Assembly: GCF_040096615.1 (NCBI RefSeq)
Contig: NZ_JBBMEJ010000002.1
Coordinates: 124,001 to 188,000 of the forward strand
Source: Blautia_A aquisgranensis
Lineage (GTDB): Bacteria; Bacillota; Clostridia; Lachnospirales; Lachnospiraceae
DNA length: 64,000 nt
Direction: 5' to 3'
Notes under the pieces: model-generated
Database searches by the model: none
What the model saw: only the letters and a program-made list of their open reading frames with translations
Told to the model about the DNA's origin: nothing
Made by a program: the position numbers and the translations under genes
Part shown: positions 16,326 through 23,105 of the stretch, one piece after another
Layout of the letters: every line of letters begins with the position of its first letter
How positions within the stretch are numbered: position 1 is the first letter of the stretch

Positions 16326-16784
16326 TTATGCTACAAACTCGCTATATTTTTCGTTCTCTTCTTGCTCTTTTTTGCTTTTTTCTTCCTCTTCCAGTTTCTT
16401 GAAGAATTCTTTGTAGGTGCTATAATCTTTAAATTTTTCAAGGAACCAAGCAAGTACGGCTTTGTAAGGATTTGCCTGAACTTTTGCCATGAGTTTCTGA
16501 CGTTCAAATTCTTTCATATAATCAATTGCGTTATCATTTTCATCTTTTTCTACTGGCTGAACTTTGATAAAAAGTTCCATATTTTTATAAGTAAGATTTT
16601 TGTAAGTTTTCTTTTCTGGATTCTTTTTAATAGTCTTTGTTACCATTTTTGCATTAGGAAAATCTTTGCGGTATTCTTTCCACAGTTTATATTCATCTGT
16701 CCCGAAAATTACTGCATTTTTTGCGAATGCTTTTGTTACCTGTGCTTCTGTTTCACTCATCATTTTAATTACCATTTTTGCCAT
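16326..16784 (-). CDS. Unknown protein, paralogue of the 15749 gene
   Basis: 152 residues with the same motif order as its neighbour: GTDEYKLWKEYRKDFP, YKNLTYKNMELFI, NPYKAVLAWFLEKFKDY, then a Glu/Lys-rich coiled-coil tail. AGGAG lies 8 nt before the ATG at 16784. It would be the first gene of the minus-strand unit ending near 14896. No function can be assigned from sequence alone. Confidence 0.6.
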   Translation of the reverse strand: MAKMVIKMMSETEAQVTKAFAKNAVIFGTDEYKLWKEYRKDFPNAKMVTKTIKKNPEKKTYKNLTYKNMELFIKVQPVEKDENDNAIDYMKEFERQKLMAKVQANPYKAVLAWFLEKFKDYSTYKEFFKKLEEEEKSKKEQEENEKYSEFVA

Positions 16785-17290
16785 TGTTTTGATCTCCTTT
16801 GTATTTTATTTTTCTTTGTTTCCCTTGCTCTTTATGTATTTAGTATATCATGTAACAAAATAATACTTGTACTATAAATAGATGAAGTGATATAATGTAC
16901 ATAGAATAGTTCACGATACTTTTGGACTAATTTTTGGTAGAATTCATATTAGATTTTTAGAAGAAAGAGGGGCAGCAGGAAAAGGAAATTCAAGAATGAA
17001 AGAACTTGACAAAAAGATGATGATTTTTGCTTGGAAGTTGCCAAAAGTTGATGGAAGTATTTAATTAAAAATAAAATAGATCAGTTTGCACATTATTAGA
17101 GTTACACATTTCATTTATTTTGAAGTGTAGAAGAAAGAAAAATTTGCACATCATTTGCACATCTGTATCAACACGGTAAAAAGAAGATTTGAGTAGTGTT
17201 TGCACATTATTGAACTTGCACATTTGGGGTGTTGGGAGAGCAGGAGAGAGAAGCGGTTGCAGAAATATTTACACATTTTTATCAAGAACA
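16785..17290. other. Non-coding right end of element 1 with TTTGCACA repeats
   Basis: No convincing gene; one open frame without a start codon ends near 17064. TTTGCACAT-type repeats occur at 17085, 17143, 17154, 17199 and 17215 (the last as TTGCACAT), with TTTACACAT near 17264. Similar TTTGCACAC and TAGCACAC occur near the left end (7373-7420). These are likely arm-type binding sites for the integrase. Confidence 0.55.
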
Positions 17291-17291
17291 T

Positions 17292-17328
17292 CAAAAAAGG
17301 AAGGAACCACTTCTGTGATTCCCTCCTT
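17292..17328 (-). terminator. Terminator of the rubrerythrin gene
   Basis: A 14-bp stem with two G-U pairs (AAGGAGGGAATCAC with GTGGTTCCTTCCTT on the minus strand), a 4-nt loop and a T-run lies about 27 bp after the rbr stop. It belongs to the element side of the junction, so the element supplies rbr with a new terminator. Confidence 0.8.
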
Positions 17329-17354
17329 AAAAATCCTTATTTTATGCGGATTTC

Positions 17355-17900
17355 TTATTTGCCGAAGTATCTCTTAAGCAGACCTGCGAATGCTTTTCCG
17401 TGTCTTGCCTCGTCTTTAGCCATCTCATGTACTGTGTCATGGATTGCATCAAGATCAGCTGCTTTCGCACGTTTGGCAAGATCGAATTTACCTGCTGTAG
17501 CGCCGTTCTCAGCGTCAACACGCATCTGAAGGTTCTTCTCTGTGCTGTCTGTTACGACCTCGCCGAGGAGCTCTGCGAATTTAGCTGCATGCTCTGCTTC
17601 CTCGTAAGCAGCTTTTTCATAGTACATACCAACTTCCGGATATCCTTCTCTGTGAGCAACTCTTGCCATTGCAAGATACATACCAACCTCAGAGCACTCG
17701 CCCTCGAAGTTTGCTCTCAGGTCTGCAAGGATGTCCTCGCTTACACCTTTAGCGATTCCTACAACATGCTCAGCTGCCCATGTGAGCTCGCCTTCCTGTT
17801 TCGTGAATTTAGAAGCTGGTGCTTTACATACTGGACAGGCTTCCGGTGCCTGCTCGCCTTCGTAAACATATCCACATACATTACATACCCATTTTGCCAT
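17355..17900 (-). CDS. rbr: Rubrerythrin (rubredoxin-first, 'reverse' type)
   Basis: 181 residues. An N-terminal rubredoxin-like iron site (Cys6/Cys9 in WVCNVCGY and Cys22/Cys25 in EACPVCKAP) is followed by a ferritin-like di-iron domain with the expected Glu/His ligands (GECSEVGMYLAMARVAHREG, YEEAEHAAKFAE, DEARHGKAF). It reduces hydrogen peroxide in anaerobes, taking electrons through the rubredoxin centre. Expression is very probably PerR-controlled: the same 17-bp operator core lies upstream of rbr (17961-17977) and of perR. Its last 16 codons are the attachment repeat of element 1, which has restored an intact 3' end. Confidence 0.95.
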   Translation of the reverse strand: MAKWVCNVCGYVYEGEQAPEACPVCKAPASKFTKQEGELTWAAEHVVGIAKGVSEDILADLRANFEGECSEVGMYLAMARVAHREGYPEVGMYYEKAAYEEAEHAAKFAELLGEVVTDSTEKNLQMRVDAENGATAGKFDLAKRAKAADLDAIHDTVHEMAKDEARHGKAFAGLLKRYFGK

Positions 17901-17957
17901 AGTGATGATCTCCTTTTCTTATAAAAATTTATTTTGATTTTTTGTTTCTTCTAAATT

Positions 17958-17980
17958 AATAATAGTAATTATTACTGTTT
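17958..17980 (-). promoter_or_regulatory. PerR/Fur-type operator upstream of rbr
   Basis: AATAGTAATTATTACTG (17961-17977) is an A+T-rich dyad. The identical 17-mer occurs upstream of the adjacent perR gene at 18432-18448. It lies in the expected promoter region about 60-75 bp before the rbr start. Confidence 0.75.
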
Positions 17981-18006
17981 TATAATAACATGTGATCTTT
18001 ATTTTG

Positions 18007-18411
18007 TCAAGACTGTTTTTCCTCTTTTTTGAGGCATTCTTTGCAGATTCCGTAGAAGCTTGCGTCTACATCAAAGACCTTGCCATGGACGAATTCTGCA
18101 GCGACCTGTTCCAGGATTCCGTTGAGGCTGTCTGACTGCATATCGATCACCCGGTTGCACTTCGTACACATGAAATGTGAGTGCGGTGCGACCCTTCCAT
18201 CATAGCGGTCCGCGCTTCCGAAATTGGTCAGCTTCCGGATCTCGCCGATGTCACTGAGAAGAGAAAGATTACGGTAGACAGTTCCGAGACTGATGTTAGG
18301 ATAGATCTGTCGAAGATTCTCGTATACTGTATCTGCCGTTGGATGATCTGTTCTGGATCTCAGAAATTCCTTGATGGATTCTCTCTGACGGCTGTATTTA
18401 AGTGCTGCCAT
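18007..18411 (-). CDS. perR: Fur-family peroxide regulator (PerR-like)
   Basis: 134 residues, the usual length of Fur-family proteins. A winged helix (HPTADTVYENLRQIYPNISLGTVYRNL split by a turn) precedes the dimerisation domain with the regulatory metal region (DRYDGRVAPHSHFMC) and two CxxC zinc pairs (CTKC, CKEC). Known PerR proteins sense H2O2 by metal-catalysed His oxidation and repress rbr-type genes. The operator shared with rbr and the adjacency support PerR rather than Fur or Zur. An operator copy upstream of its own start implies autoregulation. Confidence 0.9.
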   Translation of the reverse strand: MAALKYSRQRESIKEFLRSRTDHPTADTVYENLRQIYPNISLGTVYRNLSLLSDIGEIRKLTNFGSADRYDGRVAPHSHFMCTKCNRVIDMQSDSLNGILEQVAAEFVHGKVFDVDASFYGICKECLKKEEKQS

Positions 18412-18428
18412 AATGATTCCTCCCTGTT

Positions 18429-18450
18429 AGTAATAGTAATTATTACTGAT
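18429..18450 (-). promoter_or_regulatory. PerR-type operator upstream of perR
   Basis: TAGTAATAGTAATTATTACT (18428-18447) contains the same 17-bp core as the rbr operator, 16-35 bp before the perR start. Confidence 0.75.
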
Positions 18451-18629
18451 ATTAATATAACCGACAGAAGAGGATTTGTCAATGAGTTTTGTGAAAAAAA
18501 TATATACTAATTTTATTAGGATATTTTGTACAGATTGCGATATTTTATTTATAGGAAATGATACAGGGATTTTGTAAATGATAGCAATTTATCAATAAAA
18601 AAGCTTATTGAAAAAATTTTAAAAATAAG

Positions 18630-18682
18630 TTGACAGAGACTAACTCAAGTGATATGATTGCGGTAGTTAGAGAGATCTAACT
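18630..18682 (+). promoter_or_regulatory. Promoter and palindrome for DUF3793-flavodoxin
   Basis: TTGACA (18630-18635) and TATGAT (18653-18658) have the ideal 17-bp spacing. Immediately downstream is a perfect inverted repeat AGTTAGA-GAGA-TCTAACT (18665-18682), well placed to block transcription when bound. It resembles DtxR/IdeR-type sites (TTAG...CTAA), so iron control is a reasonable guess. Confidence 0.7.
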
Positions 18683-18704
18683 AATGTATAAAAGGAGAAT
18701 GCAA

Positions 18705-19298
18705 ATGACTTGTGCAAAATTTGAATCTGTCATAGGTTATCATTGTTCCCCTGTATTAATGGGAATGAAACCGGCGAATCTTGTATCCTTTTCCAAGGAA
18801 AAAATGCCGGAGCTGCCGGAGATCGTTTCGGATTATAAAGAGGGTCTTGAGCGGGAAGGTATTCATATGGAGATCATCTGTGGATGCAGAAAGCATTATC
18901 TTCTTCTGGTATACCGGCAGGATATGTTGCAGGAATATCTTGAACAGGAAGAAGCCAGGAAACTTTTACTCCAGGATGGGTATGATATAAATGGGACTTT
19001 GGATGAGATGATCGCTCATCTGAAGGAGCGTTTTTTTCATAAAACGGAATTTCCGCATGAGATCGGATTATTTCTCGGGTATCCTATTGAGGATGTTAAG
19101 GGCTTTCGCAGGTTTGGAGGCAGTGACTGTAAGCTTTGTGGTTACTGGAAGGTTTATGATGACGTGGAGCAGGCGCGAGTGATTTTTGCAAGCTATGACC
19201 GTTGTCGGGAATTTACTGCGGCGCAGATCCGTCAGGGTTATTCGATTTTGCAGGTAATTGGCATGAGGCATCTCTGTACATCTCAGATGTATGTATAA
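18705..19298 (+). CDS. DUF3793 family protein
   Basis: 197 residues matching the DUF3793 pattern: a Cys/His-containing N-terminus (FESVIGYHCSPVLMGMKPAN), CGCRKHYLLLVYR in the middle, and FPHEIGLFLGYPIEDVKGF with CKLCGYWKVYDD near the end. The biochemical role of the family is unknown; in Clostridia it often sits beside flavodoxin and iron-transport genes. ATG 18705 has AGGAG 8 nt upstream. The flavodoxin gene starts 28 bp later, so the two form an operon under one promoter with an operator-like palindrome. Confidence 0.8.
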   Translation: MTCAKFESVIGYHCSPVLMGMKPANLVSFSKEKMPELPEIVSDYKEGLEREGIHMEIICGCRKHYLLLVYRQDMLQEYLEQEEARKLLLQDGYDINGTLDEMIAHLKERFFHKTEFPHEIGLFLGYPIEDVKGFRRFGGSDCKLCGYWKVYDDVEQARVIFASYDRCREFTAAQIRQGYSILQVIGMRHLCTSQMYV

Positions 19299-19326
19299 AT
19301 AAAGTTAAAAACAGGAGGTTTTTAAG

Positions 19327-19752
19327 ATGAGCAAGGTAGGAATTATTTACTGGTCTTCTACAGGTAATACAGAGGCAATGGCACAGGCTATTGAGGAAGG
19401 TGCAAAAGCAGCTGGTGCTGATGTTGAGATCATGGAAGTTGCAGATGCAGATGTAGATAAAGCTCTCTCTTATGATGTTCTGGCACTGGGGTGCCCGGCA
19501 ATGGGAGATGAGGAGCTTGAGGATGGCGAGTTTGAACCGTTTTTCTCTGATCTGGAAGGCAAGCTTTCCGGTAAGAAGGTTGCGCTTTTTGGTTCCTATG
19601 ACTGGGGCGATGGTGACTGGATGAGAACATGGTGCGGCAGAGCGAAAGATGCTGGTGCAGAGCTTGTTGAGGATGAGGGACTTATTGTAAATAATACTCC
19701 TGATGATGAGGGGCTTGCTGCCTGCCGTGAGCTGGGCGGAAAACTGGCGTAG
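19327..19752 (+). CDS. Flavodoxin
   Basis: 141 residues, the length of a short-chain flavodoxin. The FMN phosphate loop SSTGNTEAMA (about 10-19) and the flavin-facing loops (GCPAMGDEELED, GSYDWGDGDWM) are clear. It is a soluble low-potential electron carrier that substitutes for ferredoxin under iron limitation. Co-transcribed with DUF3793. AGGAGG lies 9-10 nt upstream. A terminator-like hairpin within the first 61-bp direct repeat (19800-19860) follows. Confidence 0.93.
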   Translation: MSKVGIIYWSSTGNTEAMAQAIEEGAKAAGADVEIMEVADADVDKALSYDVLALGCPAMGDEELEDGEFEPFFSDLEGKLSGKKVALFGSYDWGDGDWMRTWCGRAKDAGAELVEDEGLIVNNTPDDEGLAACRELGGKLA

Positions 19753-19799
19753 GATTTCTGGATATAATTAAAAACTGAATTGGGCATTGGATTTTTTGT

Positions 19800-19860
19800 G
19801 GAAGCTGCCTGGATGAAAGGATGTGGGTCTTTTTGTCTGGGTGGCTTTTTTTATATGGGG
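19800..19860 (+). repeat. 61-bp direct repeat, left copy (terminator-like)
   Basis: Identical to 21088-21148 apart from one base. It contains AGCTGCCTGGA and TCTGGGTGGCT, which can pair with G-U wobbles, followed by TTTTTTT. So it probably serves as the flavodoxin terminator. The two copies bracket the Rpn-type gene at 20116-21060. Confidence 0.85.
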
Positions 19861-20115
19861 AATGGGCGTCGGCGCGGTGCTGGATGCTTTGAGGGTGTCG
19901 AATAATGAGATAATTTTTGGATGAAATTTGATTGGATATTTTGGGACTATGTGGTAAAGTTATCATATCTTATAAGATGTTTGTCTGTATGGACTTCTTT
20001 TTGCTTCGATTTCCGGAGCGTTTTTCCATTTGGGTGTTTGAGATTATAGAGAATCCGGTTTATGGGATTTTTATGTTTTTGTGTGTGGTATAATGTAGAT
20101 ACCAGAGGAGTATGA

Positions 20116-21060
20116 ATGACTAATAATACAATATTTGACGATGTTTTCCGTACAATGATGGAAAAGATGACATATCTGGTGATTCCGCTTATCAATGAAG
20201 TGTTTCATACGTCGTATCCGGATGATGTGAAGATTATACAGCTTCGCAATGAGCATCAACTGGAGGATGGAGAGATTATTACGGATGCCAGTTTGCTGAT
20301 TGAAGGTAAGGTTTATCATATTGAATGTCAGAGTACAGATGATACAAGTATGGCGATTCGGATGGTGGAGTATGATTTTGCTGTTGCATTGGAAAGAGCA
20401 GTGAAATTTGGACGAAAATATCGTGTGGAATTTCCCAAGTCGTGTGTGCTATACTTAAGATGTGGAAGAAATACTCCGGATTTTCTGGAAGTGGAGATGG
20501 TACTTCCAGATGGAAAGTTGTGCGAGTATAAGGTTCCGGTAATTAAAATGAATAAGTATACGAAAGACAATATTTTTGAGAGAAAACTTCTGATGCTGCT
20601 TCCATTTTATATTATGAAATATGAGCAGATGGCTGATAACATAGAGCGGGATTCGGTGAAATTGCAGGAGATGTTAAAAGAATTCGAAGACATCCGGAAA
20701 AAACTGGAAGAGGAGATTTCAAATTCCGGAAGAGCAGAATTGTATATGGATCTGGATAAACTGATCATCAGAATAGCAGACTATATTTTCAGGAATAAAG
20801 AAAAAATCAGGAAAGGAATAGGTGAGGTTATGGGTGGAAAGGTTTTGCAGCTGGAATCAGAGAGATTGCGTGCGGAAGGCGAAGCGCGCGGGGAAGCGCG
20901 AGGGGAAGCACGCGGAGAAGCCAGAGGTAAAGCTATGGGTGAAGTTCGCCTGAGCACATTGATTAACAGGCTGATTCTGGATAATCGAACAGATGAAATA
21001 CAGAGAGTGGTGACAGATGCTGACAGGAGAAATGAATTGTATAAGGAGTATGATTTATAA
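20116..21060 (+). CDS. Rpn family recombination-promoting nuclease / PD-(D/E)XK transposase-like protein
   Basis: 314 residues. The N-terminal PD-(D/E)XK fold shows the catalytic pattern DASLLIEGKVYHIECQS (D...ExQ). The middle is helical and Lys/Glu-rich. Near residue 260 lies an in-frame tandem repeat of Gly-Glu-Ala-Arg (four to five copies) that is also repetitive at DNA level. Rpn proteins are known DNA endonucleases that promote RecA-independent recombination and are often multicopy. Expression is from an extended -10 (TGGTATAAT, 20086-20094) with AGAGGAG 6 nt before ATG 20116. The 61-bp repeats on both sides suggest insertion or duplication. Confidence 0.85.
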   Translation: MTNNTIFDDVFRTMMEKMTYLVIPLINEVFHTSYPDDVKIIQLRNEHQLEDGEIITDASLLIEGKVYHIECQSTDDTSMAIRMVEYDFAVALERAVKFGRKYRVEFPKSCVLYLRCGRNTPDFLEVEMVLPDGKLCEYKVPVIKMNKYTKDNIFERKLLMLLPFYIMKYEQMADNIERDSVKLQEMLKEFEDIRKKLEEEISNSGRAELYMDLDKLIIRIADYIFRNKEKIRKGIGEVMGGKVLQLESERLRAEGEARGEARGEARGEARGKAMGEVRLSTLINRLILDNRTDEIQRVVTDADRRNELYKEYDL

Positions 21061-21087
21061 GTAAAAATTTTGGTAATAAATGATGTG

Positions 21088-21148
21088 GGAAGCTGCCTGG
21101 ATGAAAGGATGTGGGTCTTTTTGTCTGGGTGTCTTTTTTTATATGGGG
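21088..21148 (+). repeat. 61-bp direct repeat, right copy
   Basis: Second copy of the repeat at 19800-19860, with one mismatch (GTGTC versus GTGGC). It lies 27 bp after the Rpn gene stop. Confidence 0.85.
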
Positions 21149-21291
21149 ATGCCCGGGAGAATGAGTGAGGTTTGAAGAAATATAGAAGAAATGAATATTC
21201 AGACGGAAGAAACTGTGTTGATTTTAATATTTAAGTAGCCTAAAATAGATGAAGATGAGTAATTAATTTATGGATGAGGAGGTGTCGAGGG

Positions 21292-22047
21292 ATGACGCGG
21301 GAAGAGGCAGAAAAGTATTTGTATTATGCGATGACGATCGGGGAGCAGCTTCTTAGCTGTGGTGCGGAAGTTGGGCGTGTGGAGGATACGATTCGGCGTA
21401 TCTGTATGGCGTATGGTGCTTCCAGGGCGGATGTTTTTTCGATTACTTCCAGTATTGTGACTACGATCTATGGGGAAGATTTCGGGATCTGTACGCAGAC
21501 GAGGCGTGTGCCGGGGATGGCGAACGATCTGGGGCGACTGGATGATTTAAACCAGCTTTCCAGGTATATTTGTGAGTACCGGCCGAAACCGGAGGAGATC
21601 AAAAGGCGACTCGAGGTGATTCGGAATAAGCAGGGGTATTCTTTTAAGACGCAGATTCTGATCTATGCGGTAATCTCAGGTTCGTTTTCCGTATTTTTCG
21701 GAGGCGATTTCAAGGATATGATCGCTTCGGCGCTGATCGGTATTGCGTTGAAGCTGTTTGAGGCTTTTGTGAAACGTGGGGCGCTGAATTCGCTGCTTAC
21801 GGTGCTTCTGTGTTGTGGAGCGGGTGGTGTTCTTTCCAATCTTACGGTGTTGATCGGGCTTGGACATCATGCGGATCTGATCAGTATCGGAAATATTATG
21901 CTGCTGATTCCGGGAATCGCTTTTACCAATTCTCTGAGAGATATGTTTTCCGGAGATACGATCACGGGTCTGATCCGGTGTATGGAATCGATACTTCTGG
22001 CTCTGGTCGTAGGACTTGGATTTACGGCTGCGAATCTGCTGTTCTAA
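21292..22047 (+). CDS. Threonine/serine exporter, ThrE/YjjP-type N-terminal half
   Basis: 251 residues. A cytoplasmic N-terminal domain (LYYAMTIGEQLLSCGAEVGRVED) typical of ThrE/YjjP is followed by about five membrane helices (ILIYAVISGSFSVFFGG, LLTVLLCCGAGGVLSNLTVL, LLALVVGLGFTAANLLF). In split systems this subunit pairs with a YjjB-like partner, here encoded at 22182. Known members export threonine, serine or small acids; the actual substrate is unknown. ATG 21292 has GAGGAGGTG 7 nt upstream; an earlier ATG at 21274 does not. Confidence 0.85.
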   Translation: MTREEAEKYLYYAMTIGEQLLSCGAEVGRVEDTIRRICMAYGASRADVFSITSSIVTTIYGEDFGICTQTRRVPGMANDLGRLDDLNQLSRYICEYRPKPEEIKRRLEVIRNKQGYSFKTQILIYAVISGSFSVFFGGDFKDMIASALIGIALKLFEAFVKRGALNSLLTVLLCCGAGGVLSNLTVLIGLGHHADLISIGNIMLLIPGIAFTNSLRDMFSGDTITGLIRCMESILLALVVGLGFTAANLLF

Positions 22048-22181
22048 CCGAATAAACTGTGGCAGTTATTCGTATATAGAGCTATGCAGCGAATGTAGAT
22101 TGAGAATATTAAGTTCCAGACAGGAACTCAAAAAGCAATAAGCAATGGATGGGGACCTTGCTTGTATCGGGAGGAAAAATT

Positions 22182-22628
22182 ATGCGGGAGATTATACAGC
22201 TGATCGTATCTTTCACGGGATCCCTCGGCTTTGCGGCATTATTTAATATACATGGAAAAAAACTCTGGTTCGCAGCAGTTGGTGGTTGTTTGTCGTGGGC
22301 GGTGTATCTGGCAGTGGAGTTCATAACGCCAAGTCCGTATGCGTGTGGTTTCTGGTCAACAGTAGCGATCACTTTGTATGCAGAGTGCATGGCGAGAGTT
22401 CACAAAACACCGGTAACGGTGTTTCTGGTTTCGGCTACAATTCCGCTGATCCCGGGAGCTGCACTTTACCGTACTATGAACTGGATGCTGATGAGAGACT
22501 GGGCAAATTTCCAGAAGGATGGGATTTATACAATACTTTTTGCGGCCAGTATGGCGGCGGGTATGACGTTAACGACCATTGCGTTTCGAATGGCCTGGCG
22601 GTGGATGTACAGGCAGCGGAGGATGTAG
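22182..22628 (+). CDS. Threonine/serine exporter, YjjB-type C-terminal half
   Basis: 148 residues with four to five hydrophobic helices (IIQLIVSFTGSLGFAALF, WFAAVGGCLSWAVYLAV, FWSTVAITLYAECMAR, IYTILFAASMAAGMTLT) and the conserved VTVFLVSATIPLIPGAALY segment of the ThrE_2/DUF3815 family. It completes the exporter together with the preceding gene. GGGAGG precedes ATG 22182 at proper spacing; an upstream ATG at 22149 lacks one. Confidence 0.85.
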   Translation: MREIIQLIVSFTGSLGFAALFNIHGKKLWFAAVGGCLSWAVYLAVEFITPSPYACGFWSTVAITLYAECMARVHKTPVTVFLVSATIPLIPGAALYRTMNWMLMRDWANFQKDGIYTILFAASMAAGMTLTTIAFRMAWRWMYRQRRM

Positions 22629-22671
22629 TTACTGTTTGCAGAAAACGAGAATTGCAGCGAGAAATTCCCCG

Positions 22672-22700
22672 TTTACAAATCTTCCGAAATGTGATACGAT
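22672..22700 (+). promoter_or_regulatory. Promoter of the metG leader
   Basis: TTTACA (22672-22677) and TACGAT (22695-22700), 17 bp apart, lie about 400 bp before metG, consistent with a long leader RNA. Confidence 0.6.
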
Positions 22701-22706
22701 TTCCCA

Positions 22707-23078
22707 TATGGAAAACTCGTGGAAGAAGAGAGTACATGTGTACACCACACTACAGGGAAATCCCCGGAGGACTTTTTCCTGAAGCAGACAGAGGCTATAA
22801 GCAGTCTGACTTCGGAAGGTTCCGAGACTGAGAGGGATGTGCAGGCACAGATGGAAGATGGCTTCGGAGAGGCATTGCTGACCCGGTTTTGGAGAGAATA
22901 CCAGAGTCCCTTTTAACGGACACCGGCAGGCAGTGACAGGACCGCCTGTTACAGCGGAAGGGTATAGTTTATTGATTCTGTACCTGATGAGGTTTCTGTC
23001 GTGAGGCAGAAATAAAAAGAAGTGGTAACACGGGATAATAACTCGTCTTCTCATAGAAATATGAGAAGACATTTTTTA
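22707..23078 (+). ncRNA. T-box leader upstream of metG
   Basis: A roughly 370-nt leader. Near its end is an AGTGGTAACACGG element, a variant of the T-box sequence whose TGGT can pair with an uncharged ACCA tRNA end. This is followed by a clear terminator: GTCTTCTCAT/ATGAGAAGAC (23045-23070) and ATTTTTTATTT. T-boxes before aminoacyl-tRNA synthetase genes respond to the cognate uncharged tRNA, here tRNA-Met. I did not resolve stem I or the specifier loop with certainty. Confidence 0.75.
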
Positions 23079-23105
23079 TTTCATGAAAAATGGAGGAAAG
23101 AAAAG

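Larger units (their letters stand above)
7220..17402. mobile_element. 10.1-kb integrative element in the 3' end of the rubrerythrin gene
   Basis: A 48-bp direct repeat (7213-7260 and 17355-17402, 2 mismatches) marks both ends. The left copy is a displaced rubrerythrin 3' end; the right copy completes the intact gene. A tyrosine integrase gene begins 190 bp inside the left end and TTTGCACA-type repeats lie near the right end, as expected for arm sites. Contents: integrase, WYL regulator, RHH protein, membrane/zinc-ribbon and coiled-coil proteins, a small second recombinase, a Cro-like regulator and several unknown genes. No relaxase or structural phage genes are recognisable, so it may be a satellite or cryptic element. 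Base composition is visibly more A+T-rich than the flanks. Confidence 0.85.

Noticed and set aside
16906..17064. Possible gene ending VPKVDGSI-like before the right-end repeats
   Set aside because: The frame has no start codon or ribosome binding site before it and no recognisable similarity; left as non-coding.
20868..20945. Short tandem repeats as a CRISPR array
   Set aside because: The repeats are 12 bp, contiguous, in frame within the Rpn gene and encode Gly-Glu-Ala-Arg; there are no spacers.
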